From the NCBI GenBank assembly GCA_039105265.1, contig JAPFFF010000002.1:5332001-5396000 (forward strand): 64,000 nt of DNA. Direction: 5' to 3'. Shown piece by piece: positions 10,550-20,378 of this stretch. Positions within the stretch are counted from its first letter, which is position 1. Each line of letters starts with the position of its first letter. The translations under genes and the position numbers were made by a program. This stretch comes from Tritrichomonas musculus (taxonomy: Eukaryota > Parabasalia > Tritrichomonadida > Tritrichomonadidae). The notes under the pieces were generated by a model. That model saw only the letters and a list, made by a program, of their open reading frames with translations, had not been told where the DNA came from and ran no database searches.

Positions 10550-12804
10550 AAATCTCTCAAATGGTCCACTTTTTGAACTTTTTCCTCTCAATAATCTCCA
10601 AAAATTTGTTTTGGCCGAATAAACTCAAAAAGTGAAAAATTGAATCAAAAAACTTTAAAATTAGATAAAAAGGCTAATTTTTAGTAAATTTCTAGTATAT
10701 AGCTTATTCGATGTACTGCTTTATGTCTGTATATAACGAATAAGCTACTCTTTGCCACTTTCCTGAGTTTTTATGATTGTAGGATTATGAGGTTAAAATG
10801 TTGCTCTGTTCATTATAAATGAACGATGTGAGTAATTTCGAGGATGCGAAACTAGTTTATGCAATAGATCATTGATTTTTCTTCTGAGATAGTCTTCATT
10901 TAAAATTACTATTAAGTCATCATCGTTCAAATAAGAAAGAAATTCAATAAAAGTGAGAACGTTGTATATTTTATGATTGTTATTGTATGAATATGTTACT
11001 GTTTTACCTTTTTGATCTGTTTTTAGAGATGTGTATGGCAACTTCGAAATAACGTATTTTTATGTTTATTGTTTTAAAAATATCTCACAATAATATCTAT
11101 ATTTTAATATATTTTACTTTTTAATTTACTTTATATATACTATTAAATAATATATATTAATATATATACAAAATATTAATATTTTTAGTTTTTCAAAAAT
11201 TACAGATATCTCTCTAAATGAAAAAAAATGTAAAAAGTATTGTTAATATTCATGTTTAACTAATTAGTATAATTGATGTTTAACGATTATTATTCATTTT
11301 TCCTCATTGATACAGGTGTAATCAATGCTTTTTGAAAAAAAAAAAATGAAAGATTTGCATTTTTCTTGGAATGATATGAATGCTTCATTTAGTTACTACG
11401 TTTTATACTTAGTCATTAGTGTATATATTTTATCTAAATAAATTAAATTTATCAATATTCTTGTTTTGCACGTTTATATAGACTTTTACTTAATGCATTA
11501 AATTAACAGTCAATTTAGATTAATTTCATATAATAATATATAAATATATATATTGAAATTAGTATAGATATATATTATAATATTCTCTTTAAATACTCTA
11601 TATTTGAACAGATACATATATTTTTATATAACTATAAAATTCAATGTTCAAAAAAAGAGATTTTGTGAATGAATAGAAATGTATTGAAATATTCAGATAA
11701 AATACTTCTATTCAATTTTTTATTTCAATGTATAATTTCAATGTAATATTGAAAAATATTGAGAGATATAATTTTTATAATTCATCGTATTTTTAATTGT
11801 TCTATTATTTTGGAACAAATTTTAGATTTTTTAAATAAAAGCAAAAATATGTTAATTAATATTTGATATATCATTTAATATAATAAATAAATGATTTAAT
11901 TTTATTTGTCAATCAAAATAAAAATAAATTACAGTAAAGGACATTTTATTTCATATTTAACTTTTTAAAAAATCATTATAATCTGTTAAATATGCAAAAT
12001 AATAAATATAATATTAAATATAAAAATATTTTTAATGAATATCGATTTCAAATTTCAGATATATATAATATAATCCTTAAACACTGATAAGGAATCATAA
12101 CTGATTGATAGTTGAATATTGACTGAAAATAGCATGGTTGTTTAAATTGGAATGATAAACCTTTTTTGAAATCTTTAGATTTTTTTATAATTCTTTTGTA
12201 ATATAAGTTATTGAAATAAATATTTCCTTTACTATTCTATAAATATAGTGTTTTCTATTAAACTATTTAACATTATTAGATTAAACATCAATATTAGAAT
12301 TTTTACAATTAATCATTAAGTATTGAAAATATTTTATTTTTATAGAAATATTTAAATGTATGGTATTAAATTCTTGTTAAATTTCAAAAACACGATTATT
12401 CGTGAATATTTTTATATTTTTTTATACTCAGAAAAAATTGAGAAAATCTTATTAAATAATTTTTAAAGCAAATATTCACAAAAAATTCAATTAATAATTA
12501 AGGAAATAAGAATATGTTTATATATGCAAAAAAATAATTTGTTTTTATTTGATCATATTATATACATATATATATATACTATAGAATATATATTTACAAT
12601 ATTTTAAAAAACTATTTTTTTTGAAGTTGCCATACACATTTTTAGAGAATAATCTAAGTCGGCCAATCAAATTTGATATGAAAAAGTTGATTTACTGATC
12701 AAATTTGATTCAATTTTTTCACTTTTTGAGTTTATTCGGCCAAAACAAATTTTTGGAGATTATTTCAGAGGAACGTTCAAAAAGTGTACACATTTGAGAG
12801 ATTT
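10550..12804. mobile_element. inverted-repeat (foldback-type) element
   Basis: Arms of about 100 bp at 10550-10649 and 12706-12804 are inverted copies sharing CCAAAAATTTGTTTTGGCCG and the adjoining 'aataaactcaaaaagtga'. A second perfect 17-bp inverted pair, ATGTGTATGGCAACTTC (11029-11045) and its complement (12623-12639), is nested inside. The interval between the pairs is ~380 bp on the left and only ~66 bp on the right, so the structure is asymmetric, as if one arm lost or gained sequence. The 1.6-kb centre has no ORF. No clear target duplication was found, so the outer limits are uncertain. Confidence 0.65.
10793..11041 (-). pseudogene. protein-like ORF remnant in the foldback left arm
   Basis: An 82-codon minus-strand frame without a proper ATG start. 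Its composition (FIEFLSYLNDDD, EDYLRRKINDLLHKL) looks more protein-like than the surrounding sequence and suggests helices. It may be a leftover of an element-encoded protein. No family is recognised. Confidence 0.25.
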
Positions 12805-12870
12805 GGACATTTCACTCCGCACTTTTTGAGAGCGAAGCTCTCAAAAAGTGCTACGTGAAATTTCCAAAAT
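12801..12870. repeat. 70-bp near-perfect palindrome
   Basis: Arms of 33-34 bp (12801-12833 and 12837-12870) are separated by GAA. The inner 15 bp GCACTTTTTGAGAGC are exactly complementary, and the outer part has only a few mismatches. It sits at the right end of the foldback element and could form a stable cruciform or hairpin. Confidence 0.85.
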
Positions 12871-13053
12871 TTGCCTATTACGATTACCATTTGAATTCAA
12901 AAGTCATCATTTTTTATAGTAATATCTTGTTTTCTAGCGCATTAAATATAACATAATTAATAATTTAAATTTATTACCTGTCCTTAAGTAAAATATATTA
13001 ATTATAACCATACTTATTATAAATTCGCTAGTTTCTACCCTTCTGGGCTACCA

Positions 13054-13101
<48 letters not shown>

Positions 13102-14940
13102 GGATTTAACCGGACGGTTATAGGTCAATTTTCACCTTCTATCATCGGCCAAATATTACTGGAAGAGTCACTTTTTGAACATGTTTGGTTATTTAGCAAT
13201 TGAAATTAAATAAAAACCTAGGCTTTTGTGTCCAAACGAGTTTTTATTCAAAAAGTATCCAATGGATACTCATTTTTGTTCGTTATTTTTTGAGAGAATT
13301 TGAGGATCCAAAATCGCCAAAATGGACACTTTAATTCAATCTTGGATACACCTTTCAATTTTCATTGATTATTTTGAATACATATTTCGTTTGACCAATT
13401 ATATCGCTCCAAATTTACATTGAATTTTATTTTTTATTTCAAATGTTGATCTTCTTGGTCATATTGATATTATTGATTAATATCGAATAATGCTTATATT
13501 ATAAAAAATAGAGAAAATACTAAAATAATGCGTTATAATTGATGCCTTTTTTATAATATCGATGCTTTATTATGATATATTATGATATTGATTTAAAAAA
13601 ATTAGAGCAAAAAAAATTATCTTGATCGGTATGAGAAATATTATTATTAACTAGACCTATCATAAACTATAATGCTTAAATATAAGAGGAAAAATAAATA
13701 TAATTGCTGATTTGATTAAATTTACCCCTTTGCTCTTTTATTTAAATTTCAATGGAATTTTGATTTTCGAAAATTCGAAATTAAATATACTTATAACCTC
13801 AAAGTTTTTTATTCAAATCGTCAATTTTAGCATGTTTTATCTCATATTTATATATTGTATAGCTTCGTGTCCAATTTTTCTGTCTCAATTACTACTTTAT
13901 TTACTTTTTTACCACTTTCACACAATTTTTTTATAAATAAACCATTTAAATTATATTATTTTCTTATTTCATGTTCTCATTTAGCGTTAAGTTTTTATTT
14001 CATTGTTATTTTTTACTAATCGAGATTGTTTTCAAAAAAAATCGCTTTTCTATCATTTTTCCATATTACACTTCTTTTTTCAGTTATTTTAACATTATTT
14101 TTCGCAAACATATTTATATTTTCTCAAAAATTTAAATTAATAATTTTGTTATTATTTTACCTTTAATAGCCCGTTTCAATTTTATTTATTCATTTAATTC
14201 TACCATTGATATCAACGTAGAATCCGCGTGATTCATTTTAATATCTCTTTTAGTTCTTTCAAAAATTCTCAAATAATATCATATCAGAGAAGAAAAGTCA
14301 AAATTTTTAATTTTTAATTTGATATTCACAAATACCTTTGGAGGGAGTTTATATTTTCTTTTGCCAATATTAACGAAATTTAAAGCTTAGTCGGATATTT
14401 TAAAAATATTATCAGAGAAAACCAAAATTAAAAATTTCAAATGCTGATAAGTGCATAAATAACAAACATTTTAGACATATAATATTGACCAATATTCAAT
14501 TTTTACCTATCTCTTTCATTTGACTAGGATATTAAAATTATTTGTTTTTTACCTCTTTTTTTTTTTCTTCATTTTAATATCATCAAAGTATCTTGGTATA
14601 ATGTTAATAAAGATATAATGTATATAATAAAATCTTTTTTCTTTCTTTAGTTATAAATCATTTTTATTTTTTATACGTTTATTGATTCAATTATCTCTCA
14701 CAATTTCATTCAATTTTAATTCGTTAAAATTTATTCTAATAACGTACAAAAATTTTCTCACTTGTAGAGATTCGGGTAGCCCTTCGGCGGTTTTGTAAAA
14801 TACGGCTATTTGGTCGTTCATTGAATAGTTTATTATACAAAACTTCTACGGCACACGGCAAAAGTGCAACTTTTTGAATACTTTACATAAAAAAATCTTC
14901 AATTACGGCATACGGCCGAAAGGGATAGATTCGGGGGTAG

Positions 14941-14976
<36 letters not shown>

Positions 14977-15449
14977 AGAAAAATGGCATCATAACTCATA
15001 ATAAAAGTAAAACATAAGAATAAAAATAAAGAATGAAATGAAAAATGATGTTTACTAGTAAAACTCTACATTTGAAAAAACTCTTTTGTTTAAATTGGTA
15101 AAATCAAAAGTTTAAATGAAGAGTAAAAGTTTTTTATTATTTTGTTGTTTGTCTTCTGTATTTTTATAACTTTGTTTATCTTTGAGCTTTATATTAGTAA
15201 AATAGATATTATTAATTTGGAATAAAAATTGAACAATAGCATTTATTATCTTGAAAGTTGCGTAATGAAATATGTATCAGTGGTTTATATTAGTTGATTT
15301 TTCTAATAAGCCATTTGTTTGCTTTAATCGCAATAAATGCTAATTTGAAAAATTTCTAAAAATTATTAAAAAATACGTTTTTATTTAATTTCTAAAAATT
15401 ATTAAAATACGTTTTTTATTCAAAAAGTAAAAATTTTTGGGGAATAGTA
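12871..15449. other. gene-free AT-rich region with long homopolymers
   Basis: About 2.6 kb with no supported gene. It holds a 45-nt poly-A at 13055-13099 and a 33-nt poly-A at 14941-14973. A short GC-richer patch at 14764-14940 carries 'tacggc' and 'attcggg' motifs. A long hydrophobic frame near 13712-13936 is explained by T-rich composition. Confidence 0.55.
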
Positions 15450-15809
15450 TTTTTCTACGCCACTTTTTGAAAACTTTAAAACTTTTTGAATACTTTTTTA
15501 TACTTTTTTAATTCAATTTTTACTAAATAATGCATAATTATATAGTTCAAACAGCTTCCCGATTCATCCAGCAATTAAATGAACCAGATTCGGCTTCGTG
15601 CAGCCCCGTGGTGATCACTGGTGCGTATATCCCCGAAAAATTATGTAAAAATAAACATATTTTATTCAAAAAAAATTAAAATTTTACGATTTTTTTGGTT
15701 AAATTTCTTAACATAGTAACTCAAATTTCACCTTAAGATGGCGGTTTTTTACTTTCCATGAGTAGCTACTCATGGATAGAAAAACCATTCAAAAAGTGGC
15801 GTAGAAAAA
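15450..15809. repeat. 360-bp inverted-repeat unit
   Basis: The 21-bp arms at 15450-15470 and 15789-15809 (TTTTCTACGCCACTTTTTGA and complement) are exact inverted copies. Between them lies a GC-richer core (15550-15640) and a perfect 20-bp palindrome CCATGAGTAGCTACTCATGG (15756-15775). No ORF is present. The short foldback-MITE architecture is seen directly; mobility is inferred. Confidence 0.7.
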
Positions 15810-15887
15810 AACGATTGTCCAAAATTTTTAAATAGTGAAAAAAAACTTTTTCATAATATCGTATGAATTATAACTCATTCGTTTTTT

Positions 15888-16020
15888 CAATGTTATCTGA
15901 ACGTTGAAAGCTTCGTTGACGGTCGTTCTTTTCGTTGACCTTAACGGGCTCAAAGTCGTTGATCGTTGTCAAAGAACGAGACGTTATAAAATTCAACGAG
16001 CTCAACGTCAAAGTTGGCCA
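15888..16020. other. GC-richer structured patch with repeated CGTTGA
   Basis: CGTTGA or AACG motifs recur about ten times in 130 bp, and 'tcgttcttt' faces 'aaagaacga', so local hairpins are possible. No ORF or known RNA family was recognised. Confidence 0.35.
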
Positions 16021-16066
16021 TCCATGATCTCGATGATTACTTTTTCACGGTACTATAATGGAGGCT

Positions 16067-16277
16067 CCTATATCGATTTATAAAAAAAATAATTTAAAAA
16101 AAGGTCAATATTGACCTTGTATCGTACTTCAGAAAAAAAAAGGTTCAAACATTTTTATATCGATTTATAAAAAATAATACTTTTTTTGCACTTTTAAAGC
16201 TAGCTACTCATGCTTTTTCAATTATTTTTTCCAGATAAAAATGTTTAAAAGTATTATTTTTAATAAATCGATATAGG
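16067..16277. repeat. nested inverted repeats with 18-bp palindrome
   Basis: CCTATATCGATTTAT (16067-16081) is inverted at 16263-16277. A closer 29-bp pair with one mismatch lies at 16156-16184 and 16247-16275. The exact palindrome AAGGTCAATATTGACCTT is at 16101-16118. The unit ends directly before a 34-nt poly-T (16280-16313). A foldback-type repeat is likely. Confidence 0.75.
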
Positions 16278-16314
<37 letters not shown>

Positions 16315-16317
16315 GTC

Positions 16318-16738
16318 ATTAATATTACAATTCCTTATAGAGTCACATTTGCCAGTAAATACTGTTTTTCCAACTGCATAAATTTGTCTTCTATCAGAAT
16401 TTCAAGCAGTATCACATCATTTGTAAAAATGAAGTTTCAATGATTGCAGTAGTTTGACATCAATCATAGTTCCCAAAAGTGTCACTTCAATTGAAGAATG
16501 CTTCCTCAATTGGGCAAAATTGGCTTCAATTACGATTCCAATTTGTGTCACATCAATTGGAGATACTTTCTTTTTTAATTGCTTCAGTTCAACCTTAATT
16601 AACATTCCAGACAGTGCCACAAAAATTGGTGATGGATTCTTTTTTAGTTGCCGAAAAGAGGCTTCAATTATCAGGGTCCAAATAGTCATCTCATTCACAA
16701 AAAGACCTAAATTAATATGCAATAAAAGTTATAAATAG
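16318..16738 (+). pseudogene. degenerate BspA-like LRR fragment
   Basis: Plus-strand sequence after the poly-T encodes degraded LRR_5 units. ITIPYRVT and FSNCINL occur in one frame near the start; then SVTSIEECFLN, CVTSIGDTFF and SATKIGDGFFFSC occur in the frame of 16454-16738. The units are spread over more than one frame with stops between, there is no N-terminal module, and several conserved cysteines are changed. A decayed duplicate of a BspA-type gene such as the intact one just downstream. Confidence 0.65.
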
Positions 16739-16778
16739 TGAAAATTACAAATCAAAATTTATCTTACATTGAACTCAT

Positions 16779-16880
16779 TTTTTCCACCTTGATTATTTTT
16801 TTCCACCTTGATTATTTTTTCCCACCTTGATTGTTTTTTTCCACTTTGAAAATTGACATTTTTTTTTCCACTTTGAAATA
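16779..16880 (+). repeat. CCACCTTGA-type tandem repeat upstream of the BspA gene
   Basis: Five copies of CCAC(C/T)TTGA separated by T-rich spacers of about 10-18 nt, ending some 25 bp before the Inr of the BspA gene. Position and regular spacing suggest a cluster of binding sites, but a simple T-rich tandem repeat is equally possible. Confidence 0.5.
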
Positions 16881-16903
16881 AAATTTTCAAAATTTTATTG
16901 ATA

Positions 16904-16911
16904 TCATTATT
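16904..16911 (+). promoter_or_regulatory. Initiator (Inr) element
   Basis: TCATTATT with presumed +1 A at 16906 is 16 nt upstream of the ATG at 16922, matching the trichomonad Inr and leader length. Confidence 0.65.
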
Positions 16912-16921
16912 GTTATTACAA

Positions 16922-19480
16922 ATGGAAAAATACTATAGTGATGAAAAAGAATTTAATGAAATATTGCTTTCATTTCTTGATGGTGATGATGATTCAATGG
17001 AAGAAACAGATTTTTTTGATTATTTAAAGACGAAGAAATTAGATGATAATGATACTGAAATGAATAAATTTATTATTTTGTTATCTAATATAAGCAAGAA
17101 CCATCATCGTTCACCTTTTTTCATACGCCGTATTGTTCAAATACTTTGTCAATATCAGATAGCAATTGAGAAATGTTACACAAATTCAGAATTAGTAAGT
17201 TTTTTTGATCATAGCAATTTAATTTTCCTTTTTAAATATGCAGAGAAAATACAGAATAAAGATTTATACCGTAATTTAAAATACTTTATCACGAACAAAA
17301 TCAAAAATTATTTGAATTCGGATTTAATTAATCAAAACAAAATAGATAAACTTTACGAATATCCCTACTATTTTTTTGGATTATTTCAAATGAAAAAAAA
17401 AGAATATCTACCTTATGATTATAATGATAAAAAAAAAGATTCAGATAATTCTGCTCAGAATCAAAAAATATCTGGCCTTCTAGATAAATTATTAAATAGT
17501 TTTGATTCCAACCAAGATGTAGGCGAAAATGATTTGCCAATATGTAAAATAATTCGTGAAGATTTAATTGATGATTTTGTAATTTATGTAAATCAACATA
17601 ACATTTCACTTTCCATGAAAATAAAATGTTCAATAACTGAAACAAATTCATTTTTACTTGAACGTGAAAATTCGACAACATTAATCGAATATGCTGCATT
17701 TTTTGGATCAACTCAAATATTTCAATATTTGAGATTAAATAACGTTGAATTTTCACCACGATTATGGCTATATGCAATTCATGGCCGAAATGCAGACATT
17801 ATTCATCTGATTGAAGAAACGGATTTCAAAACTTGTGATGAAACATTCAAATTAATGTTAAAAGAAGCCATTTTGTGTTATCATAATGAAATCGCTTTTT
17901 ATATAAAAGACAATTTATTGAGTGAAAAAGTAAATCAAGATGACATAGACATAATTGGAATTGAAAATAAAAATTATTCATTCTATCCCAATGAATTCAG
18001 CAACAGATCTAAAAAGTTATATGATTGCATAATTCAAGATAATAAAAATATGGCTCAATTTCTTTTAGATCAAAAATTTATTGGTTTGAATCAATTTGAA
18101 AATTGCGCTGTTATTGATAAATTGATTATTCCATTATTTATAAAACAAATTGATGATAAATCATTCCTAAATTGCAGTTCATTAACAGAAATTTCAATTC
18201 CTTTATCAATAACAATAATAGGAGCAAATGCATTTGATGGATGCAACAAATTGAAACAAGTAATCATTCCAGAATCAGTGACAATGATTAACTCAGGGGC
18301 TTTCAAATTCTGTTCTGCTTTAACTGAAATAAATATTCCATTTAGTGTCAAAAAAATAGGATCTCAAGCTTTTGCTAGTTGTTCAAGATTAAAAGAAATT
18401 ATATTACCACCAGAAATTACAACAATTGCTGAAAGTACATTTGAAGAATGCTTTTCATTAAAAAAAATAAGTATTCCTAGTAAGGTTACATCAATTGAAA
18501 AAAAAGCTTTTTATTTTTGTATAGCATTGAGACAAATTGAGTTACCACAATCGCTTAATATTGTAAAAACAAAAGCTTTTTGCTTTTGTTCATCATTGGA
18601 AAAAATAATGTTTCCTTCTTCTGTTACAGTAATCGAACAAAATGTATTTGAGCGATGTTCTCACTTAAACAAAATTGAATTTGAGCATCCTTCTTCTATA
18701 TCATCAATAAATCCTCATTTTTTAGAGGAATGCAACGAATTTGAATCATATGTTAAACAACCATATGGAGATTCTCTTACTTTTATACATATGGAATATA
18801 CTTCATTAAAAGAGATATGCATTCCATCATCTGTAACATCAATTTTATCAGATGCATTTGAAAGATGTTTTAATTTATGTAAAATAACATTTGAATCTCC
18901 TTCAAACATTCATTCAATTGGCGATAATGCTTTTAATGAATGCATTAATTTGAAGCTAATAACAATCCCTTCTTCTGTAACTTCAATTGGTGAAAAAGCA
19001 TTTCATAAATGCAAATATTTAAAGAAAATTGTTTTTGAAGAACCTTCTTCTCTAACTACATTAAGTGATGGCATTTTCATGCAATGCCTCAGATTGAAAA
19101 ATATAACAATTCCACCATCAATAGAAACAATTGGTAAAAATGCTTTTGAACAATGTGTATCTTTAGTAAGTATATCATTTCCTTCTTCTGTGACAACAAT
19201 CGGACCAGAAGCTTTTAAATGCTGCAAAAAATTAAAAGATATAAAAATATCTTCAAATATAAATGAAATCAATGTAAAAACATTCAGCGAGTGTTTGTCT
19301 TTAGAAAAAGTCGAAATTCCATCTACAATAACAAAAATAAATAACAACTCATTTTATAAATGCCTATCACTTGTTGATGTAACAATTCATTGTTCAAACA
19401 CATACATTGATCCTGGGGCTTTCAGAATGTGCCGTAAAAAAAATATTGTTATATTGAATGATGAAGTTCAGGCTCAATAA
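16922..19480 (+). CDS. DUF3447/ankyrin-BspA-like LRR protein
   Basis: 852 residues from the ATG at 16922, supported by the Inr 16 nt upstream. Residues ~1-170 are the helical N-terminal module found on trichomonad ankyrin proteins (FIILLSNISKNHHRSPFF). Residues ~210-390 are degenerate ankyrin/DUF3447 (LIEYAAFFGSTQIFQYL, LWLYAIHGRNADIIHLI). Residues ~395-845 contain about 19 LRR_5 units of ~23 residues (AFDGC, AFKFC, AFASC; IPSSVTSIG). No signal peptide or TM segment is visible, unlike some surface BspA proteins, so it may be cytosolic. Such proteins mediate protein-protein contacts. An ankyrin gene with the same N-terminal module lies convergent at 20379-22340. Confidence 0.85.
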   Translation: MEKYYSDEKEFNEILLSFLDGDDDSMEETDFFDYLKTKKLDDNDTEMNKFIILLSNISKNHHRSPFFIRRIVQILCQYQIAIEKCYTNSELVSFFDHSNLIFLFKYAEKIQNKDLYRNLKYFITNKIKNYLNSDLINQNKIDKLYEYPYYFFGLFQMKKKEYLPYDYNDKKKDSDNSAQNQKISGLLDKLLNSFDSNQDVGENDLPICKIIREDLIDDFVIYVNQHNISLSMKIKCSITETNSFLLERENSTTLIEYAAFFGSTQIFQYLRLNNVEFSPRLWLYAIHGRNADIIHLIEETDFKTCDETFKLMLKEAILCYHNEIAFYIKDNLLSEKVNQDDIDIIGIENKNYSFYPNEFSNRSKKLYDCIIQDNKNMAQFLLDQKFIGLNQFENCAVIDKLIIPLFIKQIDDKSFLNCSSLTEISIPLSITIIGANAFDGCNKLKQVIIPESVTMINSGAFKFCSALTEINIPFSVKKIGSQAFASCSRLKEIILPPEITTIAESTFEECFSLKKISIPSKVTSIEKKAFYFCIALRQIELPQSLNIVKTKAFCFCSSLEKIMFPSSVTVIEQNVFERCSHLNKIEFEHPSSISSINPHFLEECNEFESYVKQPYGDSLTFIHMEYTSLKEICIPSSVTSILSDAFERCFNLCKITFESPSNIHSIGDNAFNECINLKLITIPSSVTSIGEKAFHKCKYLKKIVFEEPSSLTTLSDGIFMQCLRLKNITIPPSIETIGKNAFEQCVSLVSISFPSSVTTIGPEAFKCCKKLKDIKISSNINEINVKTFSECLSLEKVEIPSTITKINNNSFYKCLSLVDVTIHCSNTYIDPGAFRMCRKKNIVILNDEVQAQ

Positions 19481-20025
19481 TTACATTTTTTTTTTTTTTT
19501 GAAAATTAATAAAAATATTCGATGAGAATTTGATATTTTTTATATTATATAAAAACTAGCCATTAAATTGGTTGTCATTTTAGGTTGAAACTCAAATATA
19601 CAAAATTATTTCTGTTTTGATTTTCTAAATCTCACTAGACGCCAGTTAGGTTCTAGGCAGTGACAAATGGAGGTTTTAAAAATGCTCCATTTTATTGGTT
19701 AAAAAGGTGAAGTGAAGTAGAGACAAATGATTTTGCCTTTTGTTGAACTTTTTTATTTATATCCATTAGATTTATTTTTTCCAAAATGCTTCAATGAAAT
19801 AATTGACAAGCTTTGTTCAGATTTTCATTGTTTTATAACACAATTATATCAACGAAGCTTTATAATTCCCTAGGAAGTTCGTATAACTGCCAAGCAATGA
19901 AAATAATTTTTTTTTTCACAATTTTAGCCTAAGATGATTTTAATGATCAAATACATTTTCACATAATGAAACTATAATTTGGCGATTAGTGGAAGATATA
20001 TTTTCTAACCTGAAAGTTTTGTTAT
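19481..20025. other. AT-rich intergenic region
   Basis: No gene is supported between the BspA gene and the tRNA-like sequence. A T-run directly follows the BspA stop codon. Confidence 0.6.
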
Positions 20026-20100
20026 GTCTATGTGGCATAGTGATTATTGCGTTTAACTCCGTACTTTGAAAGGGCGCTGGTTCAAATCCACCAATGGGCG
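20026..20100 (+). tRNA. tRNA-like sequence (probable pseudogene)
   Basis: A 75-nt stretch has a good A-box (TGGCATAGTGATTATTG), a perfect B-box (GGTTCAAATCC) at normal spacing, a D-stem GCA/TGC, a T-arm with one mismatch and a 7-bp acceptor with one mismatch and two wobbles. T-rich runs follow, as for Pol III termination. The anticodon arm does not fold into a normal 5-bp stem with 7-nt loop, and the region is about 2 nt too long, so no anticodon is assigned. A decayed tRNA or another Pol III transcript is most likely. Confidence 0.4.
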
Positions 20101-20378
20101 TTTTTTCCCCTCTCTTTTTTGTTTTACAGTCAAAATCTGATTAGTTGCATAATGTTATGACACATAAACTTAAGGCTTGCTGGGATCTGATTTTTAAATT
20201 AAAAATTTTTAATTATCTTCTATTTAAGTTTTTAGTTACATCTGTAATGAATTCAATGCTTGAATTTTTGAAATATATAAAATACTTATAAAAAAATACA
20301 AAATAATCTTTTTTTTAGCAAATTATTTTTTATTGAAAGTGAAATGCGAATATGAATCTATATATCAGATGATTTCTT

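Noticed and set aside
13712-13936. 74-codon hydrophobic frame
   Set aside because: T-rich composition explains the Phe/Leu/Ile runs; no start signal, no family resemblance and no conserved pattern.
9925-14790. Shared GGGCTACC at 9928, 13046 and (inverted) 14774
   Set aside because: Only 8-9 bp in common with no extended alignment; too short to call a repeat family.
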